Positions 24,670 to 35,460 of a DNA stretch of 64,000 bases are shown here, one piece after another. The DNA is from Streptomyces xanthophaeus (lineage in GTDB: Bacteria > Actinomycetota > Actinomycetes > Streptomycetales > Streptomycetaceae). The notes under the pieces were generated by a model. The model was given only the letters and a program-made list of their open reading frames with translations, was not told the DNA's origin and did no database searches. Every line of letters starts with the position of its first letter. Positions within the stretch are counted from its first letter, which is position 1. A program made the position numbers and the translations under genes. The DNA is taken from contig NZ_CP076543.1 in NCBI RefSeq assembly GCF_030440515.1, positions 2,914,001-2,978,000 on the forward strand, given 5' to 3'.

Positions 24670-25685
24670 TGCTCCTCCTCCTGCTTCAGGATCAGGCGGA
24701 AGTAGAAGGACATGACGATCACGAGGATCACGATCGTCAGGACGGAGATCGCGGCGGCGAGGCCGTAGTGGGCCTGGCTCTGGCCTTCGACGTAGGCGAA
24801 GACCGGCAGGATCTCGGAGGCGCGGTCCGGGCCGCCCTTGTTCATCGCGTAGACCTGGGTGAAGGCCTTGAACACCCAGATCACCTCAAGGAAGGTGGTG
24901 ATGAGGAAGAAGGGCTTCAGGTTCGGGAAGACGATCTTCCAGAAGGTCTGCCAGCCGTTGGCCCCGTCCATGCGGGCGGCTTCGTACAGCTCGGCGCCGA
25001 CGGTGGTGAGGCCGGCGTACATGTTGAGGGCGACGAACGGGATGGAGCCCCAGACCACCAGGATCGTGACGATCACCATGGTGGAGAGGCCGGTCTCCAT
25101 CCAGTTGTGCTGCTCGTAGCCGGAGAAGCCGGCGGTGCGCATGACCCAGTTCATGACGCCGAACTGCTCGTCGAACAGCCAGCGGAAGACCTGTACCGAG
25201 GCGACGATGGGCATGGCCCAGGCCATCACCAGGGCCATCGAGAGGACCAGTCGCATCTTCTTGCCGAGCTTGTTCAGCAGGATGCCGATGAGGCTTCCCA
25301 GCACCATGATCAGCGCGACGTTGGCCAGGGTGAAGCCGAAGCTGCGGACGACGACGGTCCAGAAGTTCGTGTCACCGAGCAGTTCGGTGTAGTTGTCGAG
25401 TCCCGCGAAGGGGTACTTCCGCTGGATGAACTCGATCTTGTTGATGTCCTGGAGGGACAGGATCACGTTCTTGATCAGCGGGTACAGCAGGAGCGTCGCG
25501 AGGGCGAGCACCGCGGGCGCGACCAGCAGGTAGGGCAGCCACCCCGTGGGGAGCGACTTCCCGCCCCCGCGAGGCGGCGTGGGGCCGGGGCCGGTTGCTG
25601 GGGCCGGCGTCTCGGGCAGTCCGTCGGACTTCGGTGGTGCGTCCTGTGGAGCGCTGGTCACCGCTCCCTGGGAGTGCACGGTCAT
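24666..25685 (-). CDS. dasB: Aminosugar ABC transporter permease DasB
   Basis: Inner membrane permease of 339 residues with six transmembrane helices after a Pro/Gly-rich N-terminal tail of about 50 residues. The EAA loop is YEAARMDGANGWQTFWKIVFPNLKPFF. Partner of DasC. The 127 bp separating it from dasA hold a strong hairpin (25723-25766), as is usual between binding-protein and permease genes. Confidence 0.94.
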   Translation of the reverse strand: MTVHSQGAVTSAPQDAPPKSDGLPETPAPATGPGPTPPRGGGKSLPTGWLPYLLVAPAVLALATLLLYPLIKNVILSLQDINKIEFIQRKYPFAGLDNYTELLGDTNFWTVVVRSFGFTLANVALIMVLGSLIGILLNKLGKKMRLVLSMALVMAWAMPIVASVQVFRWLFDEQFGVMNWVMRTAGFSGYEQHNWMETGLSTMVIVTILVVWGSIPFVALNMYAGLTTVGAELYEAARMDGANGWQTFWKIVFPNLKPFFLITTFLEVIWVFKAFTQVYAMNKGGPDRASEILPVFAYVEGQSQAHYGLAAAISVLTIVILVIVMSFYFRLILKQEEEQ

Positions 25686-25722
25686 GGCTTGGCTTCCTCG
25701 CGGTTGACTGTGGAGTCAAATG

Positions 25723-25766
25723 CGCGACCGGGGGCGCGGCGGGTGTCCGGGCACCTGCCGCACTCC
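25723..25766 (-). promoter_or_regulatory. Intra-operon hairpin between dasA and dasB
   Basis: On the message a stem forms from CCGGGG, GCGGC and GGTG segments with their complements (25723-25740 against 25747-25766) around a 6-nt loop, with two small mismatches. It can protect the dasA 3' end or attenuate reading into dasB, giving more binding protein than permease. Confidence 0.55.
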
Positions 25767-25812
25767 CCGGTGCGTTCACACTGCTGGGTCGTGCGGGTAC
25801 TGCGGGGTGGGA

Positions 25813-27093
25813 CTACTTGTTGATGCGCTTCGCGATCTCCGCGTCCGCGTCCGCGCCCGCCTTGGCGGCGTCCTCACCCTTCAGGACCTTGGTCATGAAC
25901 TCCTTGATGGGGTTCGGCTCGGTCTCGACGTTCGCCCAGCCCGGGGTGACCGGGGTGATCTTGCCGTTGGCGCCGGCCTTGCCCATGGCCTCGGCGAAGG
26001 AGCCCGCGGCGGGGGTGAAGTTGGCACCGGCCTGGTTCGGGAGCAGCGCGCCCTTGGTCTCGGCGGCGTACTTGGTCATCTGCTCCTTGCCGGCGGCCAG
26101 CGCCAGCCACTCCTTGGCGAGCGCCTTGTTCTTGGAGCGCTCGGCGACGGCGAGGTTCGAGCCGCCGAGGAAGACGGTGCCGCTCTTGTCGGCGGTCTTG
26201 CCCGGGATCGGGAAGTAGCCGAAGTCGGCTTCCTTGCCCGCGTCCTTCAGGGCCTTCTCGGCACCGCCGGCCTCCCAGCCGAGACCGATCCAGGAGGCGA
26301 CGCCGCCCTTGGGAACGATGTCGGTGGACTGCTGCGGGGTGGCCTCGTCCTTGTCCTTCGGGGCGGTGGAGAAGGACTGGAGCTTCTTGTAGAACTCCAT
26401 CGCGGAGGCGGCCTGCGGGGTGGCCAGTCCGCCCTTCCACTTGGCGCCGTCCTTGACGGCGAGGTCGCCGCCCTCGTCCCAAATCAGGCCCGCGAGGACG
26501 TACCAGCTCTGACCGGGCAGGTAGATCGGCTGCGAGGCCGGGTCGGCCGCCTTCAGCTTCTCCAGGCCGGCGATCCACTCGTCGCGGGTGGTGGGCGGGG
26601 TGACGCCGGCCTTGGTGAAGGCCTTCTTGTCGTAGATGACGACGCGGTTGGCGGCGTACCACGGGGCGGAGTAGAGCTTGCCGTCGACCTCGGCCGAGGC
26701 GAGCATGCTCTTCTGCCAGGCATCGGCGCCGAGAGCGGCCTTGTCCTTGGTCAGGTCGGCGAGACCGCCGGTGACCGCGTAGCCCGCGGTCTGGGTGTTG
26801 CCGAGCTCAAGAACGTCCGGAGGGTTGTTCTCGGAGAGGGCCGTGGTGACCTTCTCCTGGATGCCGGTCCACTTCTGCTCCTCGACCTTGACCGTCACAC
26901 CGGGGTGCTTGGCCGAGAACTCCTTGTTGACCTCTTCGATCCAGGCCTTCGGCGCGGAGCCGTCCATGACCCAGACGGTGATCTCCTTGGGGCCCGCGTC
27001 GGCCTTGGCCTTGTCGTCGTCCCCGTTGCCACAAGCCGCGAGGCCGATAACCATGCCCGCGACTCCAACCGCCGCGATGAGCTTGCGCTTCAC
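25813..27093 (-). CDS. dasA: Aminosugar ABC transporter substrate-binding lipoprotein DasA
   Basis: Extracellular solute-binding lipoprotein (family 1) of 426 residues, capturing chitobiose in Streptomyces. The signal peptide is VKRKLIAAVGVAGMVIGLAACG with lipobox LAAC; the Cys becomes the lipidated N-terminus. The mature part begins GNGDDDKAKADAG and shows the class-I fold pattern. The GTG at 27093 is chosen because it starts the signal peptide and follows GGAGGGTGG. First gene of dasABCD. Two DasR sites lie upstream. In S. coelicolor dasA also affects development. Confidence 0.95.
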   Translation of the reverse strand: MKRKLIAAVGVAGMVIGLAACGNGDDDKAKADAGPKEITVWVMDGSAPKAWIEEVNKEFSAKHPGVTVKVEEQKWTGIQEKVTTALSENNPPDVLELGNTQTAGYAVTGGLADLTKDKAALGADAWQKSMLASAEVDGKLYSAPWYAANRVVIYDKKAFTKAGVTPPTTRDEWIAGLEKLKAADPASQPIYLPGQSWYVLAGLIWDEGGDLAVKDGAKWKGGLATPQAASAMEFYKKLQSFSTAPKDKDEATPQQSTDIVPKGGVASWIGLGWEAGGAEKALKDAGKEADFGYFPIPGKTADKSGTVFLGGSNLAVAERSKNKALAKEWLALAAGKEQMTKYAAETKGALLPNQAGANFTPAAGSFAEAMGKAGANGKITPVTPGWANVETEPNPIKEFMTKVLKGEDAAKAGADADAEIAKRINK

Positions 27094-27184
27094 GCCACCC
27101 TCCTCAGGGATGCCTGCCTGCACTTCCCTTGCCCGCCGCGGTGACATACGCGAAGTACTGCCGTGGGGCCGGGATCTGATCCAT

Positions 27185-27200
27185 ATTGGTTTAGACCAGT
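27185..27200. promoter_or_regulatory. DasR-responsive element 1 upstream of dasA
   Basis: ATTGGTTTAGACCAGT, a strong match to the dre consensus, lies 92 bp upstream of the dasA start in the dasA-dasR intergenic region. Confidence 0.87.
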
Positions 27201-27208
27201 AGCTGAAC

Positions 27209-27224
27209 CTTGGCCTAGACCTTT
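27209..27224. promoter_or_regulatory. DasR-responsive element 2 upstream of dasA
   Basis: CTTGGCCTAGACCTTT is a weaker dre centred 24 bp from element 1. Paired sites would give tight repression of dasA and may also act on dasR. Confidence 0.75.
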
Positions 27225-27256
27225 AGGGGTGTCAAGGGTCTAATGAGCGGGTGCCA

Positions 27257-27272
27257 GGTCCGTTATCGGACC
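27257..27272. promoter_or_regulatory. Small dyad in the dasA-dasR intergenic region
   Basis: GGTCCG, TTAT, CGGACC (27257-27272), with a further CCAGG / CCTGG pair outside it. It lies about 75 bp before dasR and could be an operator or hairpin of the dasR leader. Confidence 0.4.
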
Positions 27273-27322
27273 GACACCTGGGGAGAGAGAAGGCCTGTCC
27301 CCCCTTACGTGTCACGATGTGA

Positions 27323-28147
<825 letters not shown>

Positions 28148-28271
28148 CGTCGGTCCCCCGATCCGCGTACCGGAATTCCACGACCGGAATGCGGACGGGG
28201 TCTTACGTTCACCAGGCAATCCCCCGTAGATTCCGCCTGCTTACGCAGATGATCGACGAGGGGACGAGGTC

Positions 28272-30487
<2,216 letters not shown>

Positions 30488-30491
<4 letters not shown>

Positions 30492-30685
30492 GCACCGTAC
30501 GGAGCGTGCTGGCCAGGGCCCGGTTCTACGTACGGGAGTTCTCGGGGGAGGCCGCGTACGACCGGTACGTGGCCCACGCCCGCTCCCACGACCCGGACGC
30601 GGAGGTCCTCACCCGCCGCGCCTTCGAACGCGCCCGTACGGATGCCCGCGAGGCGGACCCCCGCGAGGGCTTCCGCTGCTGCTGA
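30488..30685 (+). CDS. ybdD: YbdD/YjiX-family small CstA partner
   Basis: A 65-residue protein beginning VSTVRSVLARARFYVREFSGEAAYDRYVAHARSHDPDAEVLTRRAFERAR, the standard DUF466 pattern. Its GTG overlaps the cstA stop by 4 bases. In E. coli the equivalents YbdD and YjiX are needed for transport by CstA and BtsT. The C-terminus GFRCC ends in two cysteines, a feature of the family. Followed by a strong terminator. Confidence 0.88.
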
Positions 30686-30698
30686 GCCGCCCCGCACG

Positions 30699-30736
30699 CC
30701 GAAGGCCCCGCCGGATGCTTCCGGCGGGGCCTTCGG
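30699..30736 (+). terminator. Terminator after cstA-ybdD
   Basis: CCGAAGGCCCCGCCGGA (30699-30715) pairs exactly with TCCGGCGGGGCCTTCGG (30720-30736) around a TGCT loop, 13 nt after the ybdD stop. Confidence 0.8.
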
Positions 30737-30823
30737 GCTGTTCAGCGCCTCGCTCACCCTGCTCGACGGTGCGGGCTCCGACGACAGCGCCGCCCGCCGG
30801 GGCCGTCCTGCACACTCGACCGC

Positions 30824-31321
30824 ATGGACATGGTGATCAGAACGGCGCTGCCCGCCGACTACGCGGAGCTGGGTGAGATCACGGCGCAGGCCTATCTCGC
30901 CGACGGGCATCTGGACTTCAACGAGGACGACCACTACCTGAACGTGCTGCGCGACGTGGCCGGCCGGGCCGCCCGGGCCGAGGTACTGGTCGCCGAGCGG
31001 GACGGGCGGGTGCTGGGCGGTGTGACCTTCGCCGCTCCGGGCAGTCCGCTCGCCGACATCGCGGGCCCCGGCGAGGCGGAGTTCCGGATGCTTGCGGTGG
31101 CCCACGAGGCGCGCGGCCAGGGCGCCGGCGAGGCTCTGGTGCAGGCCTGCGTCGAGCGGGCGCGGGCCCTGGAGGGCGTGACCGGCCTGGTTCTCTCCAC
31201 CCAGCGCAGCATGGCCGGCGCCCACCGGATCTACGCGCGCCTGGGCTTCGTACGCACTCCGGAGCGGGACTGGGCGCCGATCGAGGGCCTGACACTCCTC
31301 ACTTACCGGCTCAAGCTGTAG
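30824..31321 (+). CDS. GNAT-family N-acetyltransferase
   Basis: Acetyltransferase of 165 residues. Acetyl-CoA site in FRMLAVAHEARGQGAGEALVQACVERAR (RGQGAG), then LSTQRSMAGAHRIYARLGFVRTPERDW. Substrate unknown. It starts about 90 bp after the ybdD terminator and ends just before the nrd regulatory region. Confidence 0.87.
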   Translation: MDMVIRTALPADYAELGEITAQAYLADGHLDFNEDDHYLNVLRDVAGRAARAEVLVAERDGRVLGGVTFAAPGSPLADIAGPGEAEFRMLAVAHEARGQGAGEALVQACVERARALEGVTGLVLSTQRSMAGAHRIYARLGFVRTPERDWAPIEGLTLLTYRLKL

Positions 31322-31329
31322 CCACGCCG

Positions 31330-31377
31330 ACACTACATGTGGGGGTTACCGCACAGGGCCGCCCCCACATGTATGCT
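31330..31377. promoter_or_regulatory. Two NrdR boxes upstream of nrdABS
   Basis: ACACTACATGTGGGGG (31330-31345) and CCCCCACATGTATGCT (31362-31377) resemble the NrdR box (ACACWATATNTWGTGT) and have centres 32 bp apart, three helical turns as NrdR requires. They also form a 12-bp inverted repeat (31334-31345 with 31362-31373). NrdR represses nrdABS in S. coelicolor. The dyad may also be read as a hairpin. Confidence 0.65.
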
Positions 31378-31483
31378 CATGCCTGCTGTCGCCGCAGGGG
31401 AATCCGGTGCGAATCCGGAACTGTCCCGCAACGGTATGAAGTGTCCGGCTACCGGACGCCAAGTCCGATGACCTGCCGTCAGC
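31374..31483 (+). ncRNA. Cobalamin (AdoCbl) riboswitch of nrdABS
   Basis: The leader carries the conserved cobalamin aptamer core: GGGGAATCCGGTGCGAATCC and CTGTCCCGCAACGGT at about 31397-31435, a variable arm (GTGTCCGGCTACCGGACGCC), and the 3' B12 box AAGTCCGATGACCTGCC at 31461-31477. In Streptomyces, B12 binding here shuts off the class Ia reductase when the B12-dependent class II enzyme can work. Ends are approximate. It lies 155 nt before the nrdA start. Confidence 0.92.
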
Positions 31484-31637
31484 GCGCCCGGCTCGACCGA
31501 ACCGGGTGCCGATTCGTCCGGGCCTCGCGGTTGGGCCGGTGGACGCCATGCGGGGTACGCGTTCTCGTCGCGCCCGCATGCGCCCGCTCGCGCCCCGCCC
31601 CGCTGATGACCGGGCCGAGCGAGGGAGAGCTCCCGCC

Positions 31638-34028
31638 GTGACCATCGCGCCTTCCGCACCGCGCGCCGAGTCCGTTTCTGGCGACAACACCGAGGGCCCG
31701 GGGGCCACGCTGCTGCGTACCCTCACCGAACTTACGGCGGACCTCCCCGACACCGACCCCGGCCGGGTCGCGGCCTCCGCGCTGCGCGGCCGCAGCTCCG
31801 CCGCCGACGACGCCGAACTGCGCGGGCTGGCCACGGAGGCCGCCGCCGGTCTGATCTCCGAGGACCCGGCCTACTCCCGGCTCGCCGCCCGCCTGCTGAC
31901 GCTGGCCGTGCGCGACGAGGCCGCGAGCCAGGGCTCCACCTCCTTCTCGGCCTCCGTCGAGGTCGGCCACCGCGAGGGCCTCATCGCCGACCGCACGGCC
32001 GAGTTCGTCCGCACCCACGCGGGCCGGCTCGACTCGCTCGTCGAACTGACCCTCGCCGAGGGCGCCGACGACCGCTTCGGCTTCTTCGGCCTGCGCACCC
32101 TGCACAGCCGCTACCTGCTGCGCCACCCGATCACCCGTCAGGTCATCGAGACCCCGCAGTACTTCATGCTGCGCGTGGCCTGCGGCCTGGCCGCCGACGA
32201 CAGCGTGCAGGCCGTGGAGGAAGTGGCCTCGCTGTACCGGCTGATGAGCCGCCTGGACTACCTGCCGTCCTCCCCCACGCTCTTCAACTCCGGCACCCGG
32301 CACCCGCAGATGTCCTCCTGCTACCTGCTGGACTCCCCGCTGGACGAGCTCGACTCGATCTACGACCGCTACCACCAGGTCGCCCGCCTCTCCAAGCACG
32401 CCGGCGGCATCGGCCTCTCGTACTCCCGCATCCGCGCCCGCGGTTCGCTGATCCGTGGCACCAACGGCCACTCCAACGGCATCGTGCCGTTCCTGAAGAC
32501 CCTCGACGCCTCCGTCGCCGCCGTGAACCAGGGTGGCCGCCGCAAGGGCGCCGCCGCCGTCTACCTGGAGACCTGGCACGCGGACATCGAGGAGTTCCTG
32601 GAGCTCCGCGACAACACCGGTGAGGACCAGCGCCGTACGCACAACCTGAACCTCGCCCACTGGGTCCCGGACGAGTTCATGCGCCGCGTGAACGCCGACG
32701 CCGACTGGTCGCTGTTCTCCCCGGCCGACGTGCCCGAGCTGGTCGACCTGTGGGGCGACGCGTTCGACGCCGCCTACCGCAAGGCCGAGGCGGACGGCCT
32801 GGCCCGCAAGACCATGCCCGCCCGCGACCTGTACGGCCGGATGATGCGCACCCTCGCGCAGACCGGCCAGGGCTGGATGACCTTCAAGGACGCCTCCAAC
32901 CGCACGGCGAACCAGACCGCCGAGCCGGGCACGGTCGTGCACTCCTCGAACCTGTGCACCGAGATCATCGAGGTCACCAACGACGGCGAGACGGCCGTCT
33001 GCAACCTCGGCTCGGTCAACCTGGGCGCATTCGTCATCGACACGGCGGACGGCCCGGAGATCGACTGGGAGCGGATCGACGAGACCGTCCGCACCGCCGT
33101 CACCTTCCTCGACCGCGTGGTGGACATCAACTTCTACCCGACCGAGCAGGCCGGCCGCTCCAACGCCCGCTGGCGTCCGGTGGGCCTGGGCGCGATGGGC
33201 CTCCAGGACGTCTTCTTCAAGCTGAAGCTGCCCTTCGACTCCCCCGAGGCGAAGGCCCTGTCCACCAAGCTCTCCGAGCGCATCATGCTGGCCGCGTACG
33301 AGGCCTCCTGCGACCTCGCCGAGCGCAGCGGCCCGCTGCCGGCCTGGGAGCAGACCCGTACCGCCCGTGGTGTCCTGCACCCGGACCACTACGACGTCGA
33401 GCTGAACTGGCCGGAGCGCTGGGAGGCGCTGCGCACCCGCGTCGCCGAGACCGGTATGCGCAACTCCCTGCTCCTCGCCATCGCCCCGACCGCCACGATC
33501 GCCTCGATCGCCGGCGTGTACGAGTGCATCGAGCCGCAGGTCTCCAACCTCTTCAAGCGTGAGACGCTCAGCGGTGAGTTCCTCCAGGTGAACGGCTACC
33601 TGGTGGAGGAGCTGAAGCAGCTCGGCGTGTGGGACGCCCAGACCCGCGAGGCGCTGCGCGACTCCTCCGGCTCGGTCCAGGGCTTCAGCTGGATCCCGGC
33701 CGAGGTCCGCGAGCTGTACCGCACGGCGTGGGAGATCCCGCAGCGCGGTCTGATCGACATGGCGGCGGCCCGTACGCCGTTCCTGGACCAGTCGCAGTCG
33801 CTGAACCTGTTCCTGGAGACGCCCACCATCGGCAAGCTCAGCTCGATGTACGCGTACGCCTGGAAGCAGGGTCTGAAGACCACCTACTACCTGCGCTCGC
33901 GCCCGGCGACGAAGATCGCCCGCGCCGCGCAGGCGGCCACCCCCGTCGAGCTGCCGCAGGCGGTCGCCGACGCCGAGGCGCTGGCCTGCTCCCTTGAGAA
34001 CCCCGAGTCCTGCGAGGCCTGCCAGTAA
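31638..34028 (+). CDS. nrdA: Ribonucleotide reductase class Ia, large subunit
   Basis: Reduces ribonucleoside diphosphates to deoxy forms with NrdB. Catalytic elements over 796 residues: PSSPTLFNSGTRHPQMSSCYLL (first redox cysteine), SSNLCTEIIEVT (NLCTE with thiyl Cys and Glu), CNLGSVNLGAF, the radical path tyrosines near the C-terminal third, and a terminal CxxC tail (ENPESCEACQ). The N-terminus is Ala/Thr-rich and lacks a clear ATP-cone. The GTG at 31638 is chosen as it follows GAGGGAGAG; earlier in-frame codons lie in the riboswitch leader. Controlled by NrdR boxes and the cobalamin riboswitch. The TAA overlaps the nrdB start. Confidence 0.95.
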   Translation: MTIAPSAPRAESVSGDNTEGPGATLLRTLTELTADLPDTDPGRVAASALRGRSSAADDAELRGLATEAAAGLISEDPAYSRLAARLLTLAVRDEAASQGSTSFSASVEVGHREGLIADRTAEFVRTHAGRLDSLVELTLAEGADDRFGFFGLRTLHSRYLLRHPITRQVIETPQYFMLRVACGLAADDSVQAVEEVASLYRLMSRLDYLPSSPTLFNSGTRHPQMSSCYLLDSPLDELDSIYDRYHQVARLSKHAGGIGLSYSRIRARGSLIRGTNGHSNGIVPFLKTLDASVAAVNQGGRRKGAAAVYLETWHADIEEFLELRDNTGEDQRRTHNLNLAHWVPDEFMRRVNADADWSLFSPADVPELVDLWGDAFDAAYRKAEADGLARKTMPARDLYGRMMRTLAQTGQGWMTFKDASNRTANQTAEPGTVVHSSNLCTEIIEVTNDGETAVCNLGSVNLGAFVIDTADGPEIDWERIDETVRTAVTFLDRVVDINFYPTEQAGRSNARWRPVGLGAMGLQDVFFKLKLPFDSPEAKALSTKLSERIMLAAYEASCDLAERSGPLPAWEQTRTARGVLHPDHYDVELNWPERWEALRTRVAETGMRNSLLLAIAPTATIASIAGVYECIEPQVSNLFKRETLSGEFLQVNGYLVEELKQLGVWDAQTREALRDSSGSVQGFSWIPAEVRELYRTAWEIPQRGLIDMAAARTPFLDQSQSLNLFLETPTIGKLSSMYAYAWKQGLKTTYYLRSRPATKIARAAQAATPVELPQAVADAEALACSLENPESCEACQ

Positions 34029-35044
34029 TGAGCTCCAACGACCAGAAGAACCTCCTGGACCCGGGCTTCGAGCTCACGCTCCGCCCGATGCGCTACCCGG
34101 ACTTCTACGAGCGCTACCGGGACGCGATCAAGAACACCTGGACCGTCGAGGAGGTCGACCTCCACTCGGACGTCGCGGACCTCGCGAAGCTGACGCCCTC
34201 CGAGCAGCACATGATCGGCCGGCTGGTCGCGTTCTTCGCCACGGGCGACTCGATCGTCTCGAACAACCTGGTGCTGACGCTCTACAAGCACATCAACTCC
34301 CCGGAGGCGCGCCTGTACCTGTCGCGCCAGCTGTTCGAGGAGGCCGTGCACGTCCAGTTCTATCTGACGCTGCTCGACACCTACCTGCCCGACCCGGACG
34401 ACCGCGCGGCGGCCTTCGACGCGGTCGAGGAGATCCCCTCCATCCGCGAGAAGGCTCAGTTCTGCTTCAAGTGGATGGACTCGGTCGAGAAGATCGACCG
34501 GCTGGAGACGGCCGCCGACCGCCGCCGCTTCCTGCTGAACCTGATCTGCTTCGCGGCGTGCATCGAGGGCCTGTTCTTCTACGGCGCCTTCGCGTACGTG
34601 TACTGGTTCCGCTCGCGCGGTCTGCTGCACGGCCTGGCCACCGGCACCAACTGGGTCTTCCGCGACGAGACCATGCACATGAACTTCGCCTTCGAGGTCG
34701 TGGACACGGTCCGCAAGGAGGAGCCGGAGCTCTTCGACGACGCCCTCCAGCAGCAGGTCACCGACATGCTCAAGGAGGCCGTGGAGGCGGAGCTGCAGTT
34801 CGGCCGCGACCTGTGCGGTGACGGCCTGCCGGGGATGAACACCGAGTCGATGCGCGAGTACCTGGAGTGCGTCGCGGACCAGCGCCTGGTCCGTCTGGGC
34901 TTCCCGCCGGTGTACGGCTCGCAGAACCCGTTCTCCTTCATGGAGCTGCAGGGTGTGCAGGAGCTGACGAACTTCTTCGAGCGCCGTCCGTCGGCCTACC
35001 AGGTCGCGGTCGAGGGCACGGTCGACCTGGACGAGGACTTCTGA
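34028..35044 (+). CDS. nrdB: Ribonucleotide reductase class Ia, small subunit
   Basis: Di-iron/tyrosyl-radical subunit of 338 residues. The metal ligands and the radical Tyr are seen in QLFEEAVHVQFYLTLL: the Tyr follows the His at the spacing of Tyr122 after His118 in E. coli R2. The second ligand set is FFYGAFAYVYW and RDETMHMNFAFEVV (ExxH). The start overlaps the nrdA stop by one base, so translation is coupled. Confidence 0.95.
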   Translation: MSSNDQKNLLDPGFELTLRPMRYPDFYERYRDAIKNTWTVEEVDLHSDVADLAKLTPSEQHMIGRLVAFFATGDSIVSNNLVLTLYKHINSPEARLYLSRQLFEEAVHVQFYLTLLDTYLPDPDDRAAAFDAVEEIPSIREKAQFCFKWMDSVEKIDRLETAADRRRFLLNLICFAACIEGLFFYGAFAYVYWFRSRGLLHGLATGTNWVFRDETMHMNFAFEVVDTVRKEEPELFDDALQQQVTDMLKEAVEAELQFGRDLCGDGLPGMNTESMREYLECVADQRLVRLGFPPVYGSQNPFSFMELQGVQELTNFFERRPSAYQVAVEGTVDLDEDF

Positions 35045-35101
35045 GACCTTGCAGGCCTCGTAGGTATTGCAGAGCTTGAGGGCTTGAGGGCTTGACCGGG
35101 G

Positions 35102-35133
35102 AGCCGGGATGCGGAGACTTCCGTGTCCCGGCT
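35102..35133. terminator. Hairpin after nrdB
   Basis: AGCCGGGA and TCCCGGCT (35102-35109 and 35126-35133) pair with a further inner GGA/TCC pair. It lies about 55 bp past the nrdB stop and just before the end of the convergent small gene at 35152, so either strand may use it. It may only partly stop reading into nrdS. Confidence 0.5.
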
Positions 35134-35151
35134 TCTCGCGTTCCCCGGTGT

Positions 35152-35379
35152 TCAGTGGGCGATGGGGCCCCAGTACCGCCGCGCGGCGGGCCGGAAGGCG
35201 CGCCGCCGCGGGGTGGGCGGGAGGCCGCCCGCGCGCTGGCGGGGCAGCCACACCAGCCGGGTCGCGACGGCCCGGATCTGCTGGTCGATCCGCCGGTCGC
35301 GCAGGATCCCGTACAGGCTGGGCGCGAGCACGAGGGCGGCGAGGGCGAGGACGGCGAGGTAGTTCACGAAGGTGGTCAT
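35152..35379 (-). CDS. Small single-helix membrane protein between nrdB and nrdS
   Basis: A 75-residue protein starting MTTFVNYLAVLALAALVLAPSLYGILRDRRIDQQIRA: one transmembrane helix, then a basic cytoplasmic tail rich in Arg and Pro (RQRAGGLPPTPRRRAFRPAARRYWGP). ATG at 35379. It lies on the opposite strand to nrdB and nrdS. No family recognised. Coding bias is fair, so I consider it real but not certain. Confidence 0.62.
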   Translation of the reverse strand: MTTFVNYLAVLALAALVLAPSLYGILRDRRIDQQIRAVATRLVWLPRQRAGGLPPTPRRRAFRPAARRYWGPIAH

Positions 35380-35415
35380 AGCTCTACTGTCCGCCTGATC
35401 GCCCATGATCGACAG

Positions 35416-35451
35416 TGGCAGTACTGTCATAGAAGACCGAATTACTGCCAC
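35416..35451. promoter_or_regulatory. Inverted repeat at the nrdS start
   Basis: GTGGCAGTA (35416-35424) and its exact complement TACTGCCAC (35443-35451) are 18 nt apart; the second arm ends 9 nt before the nrdS ATG. A smaller overlapping dyad is GACAGT (35411-35416) with ACTGTC. AraC-like proteins often bind such spaced half sites, so NrdS autoregulation is a fair guess. The small gene on the minus strand would also be controlled. Confidence 0.55.
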
Positions 35452-35460
35452 ACTGGAGTC

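Noticed and set aside
31506..31637. In-frame extension of nrdA into the leader
   Set aside because: It would place coding sequence next to the riboswitch, and a good ribosome site precedes the GTG at 31638.
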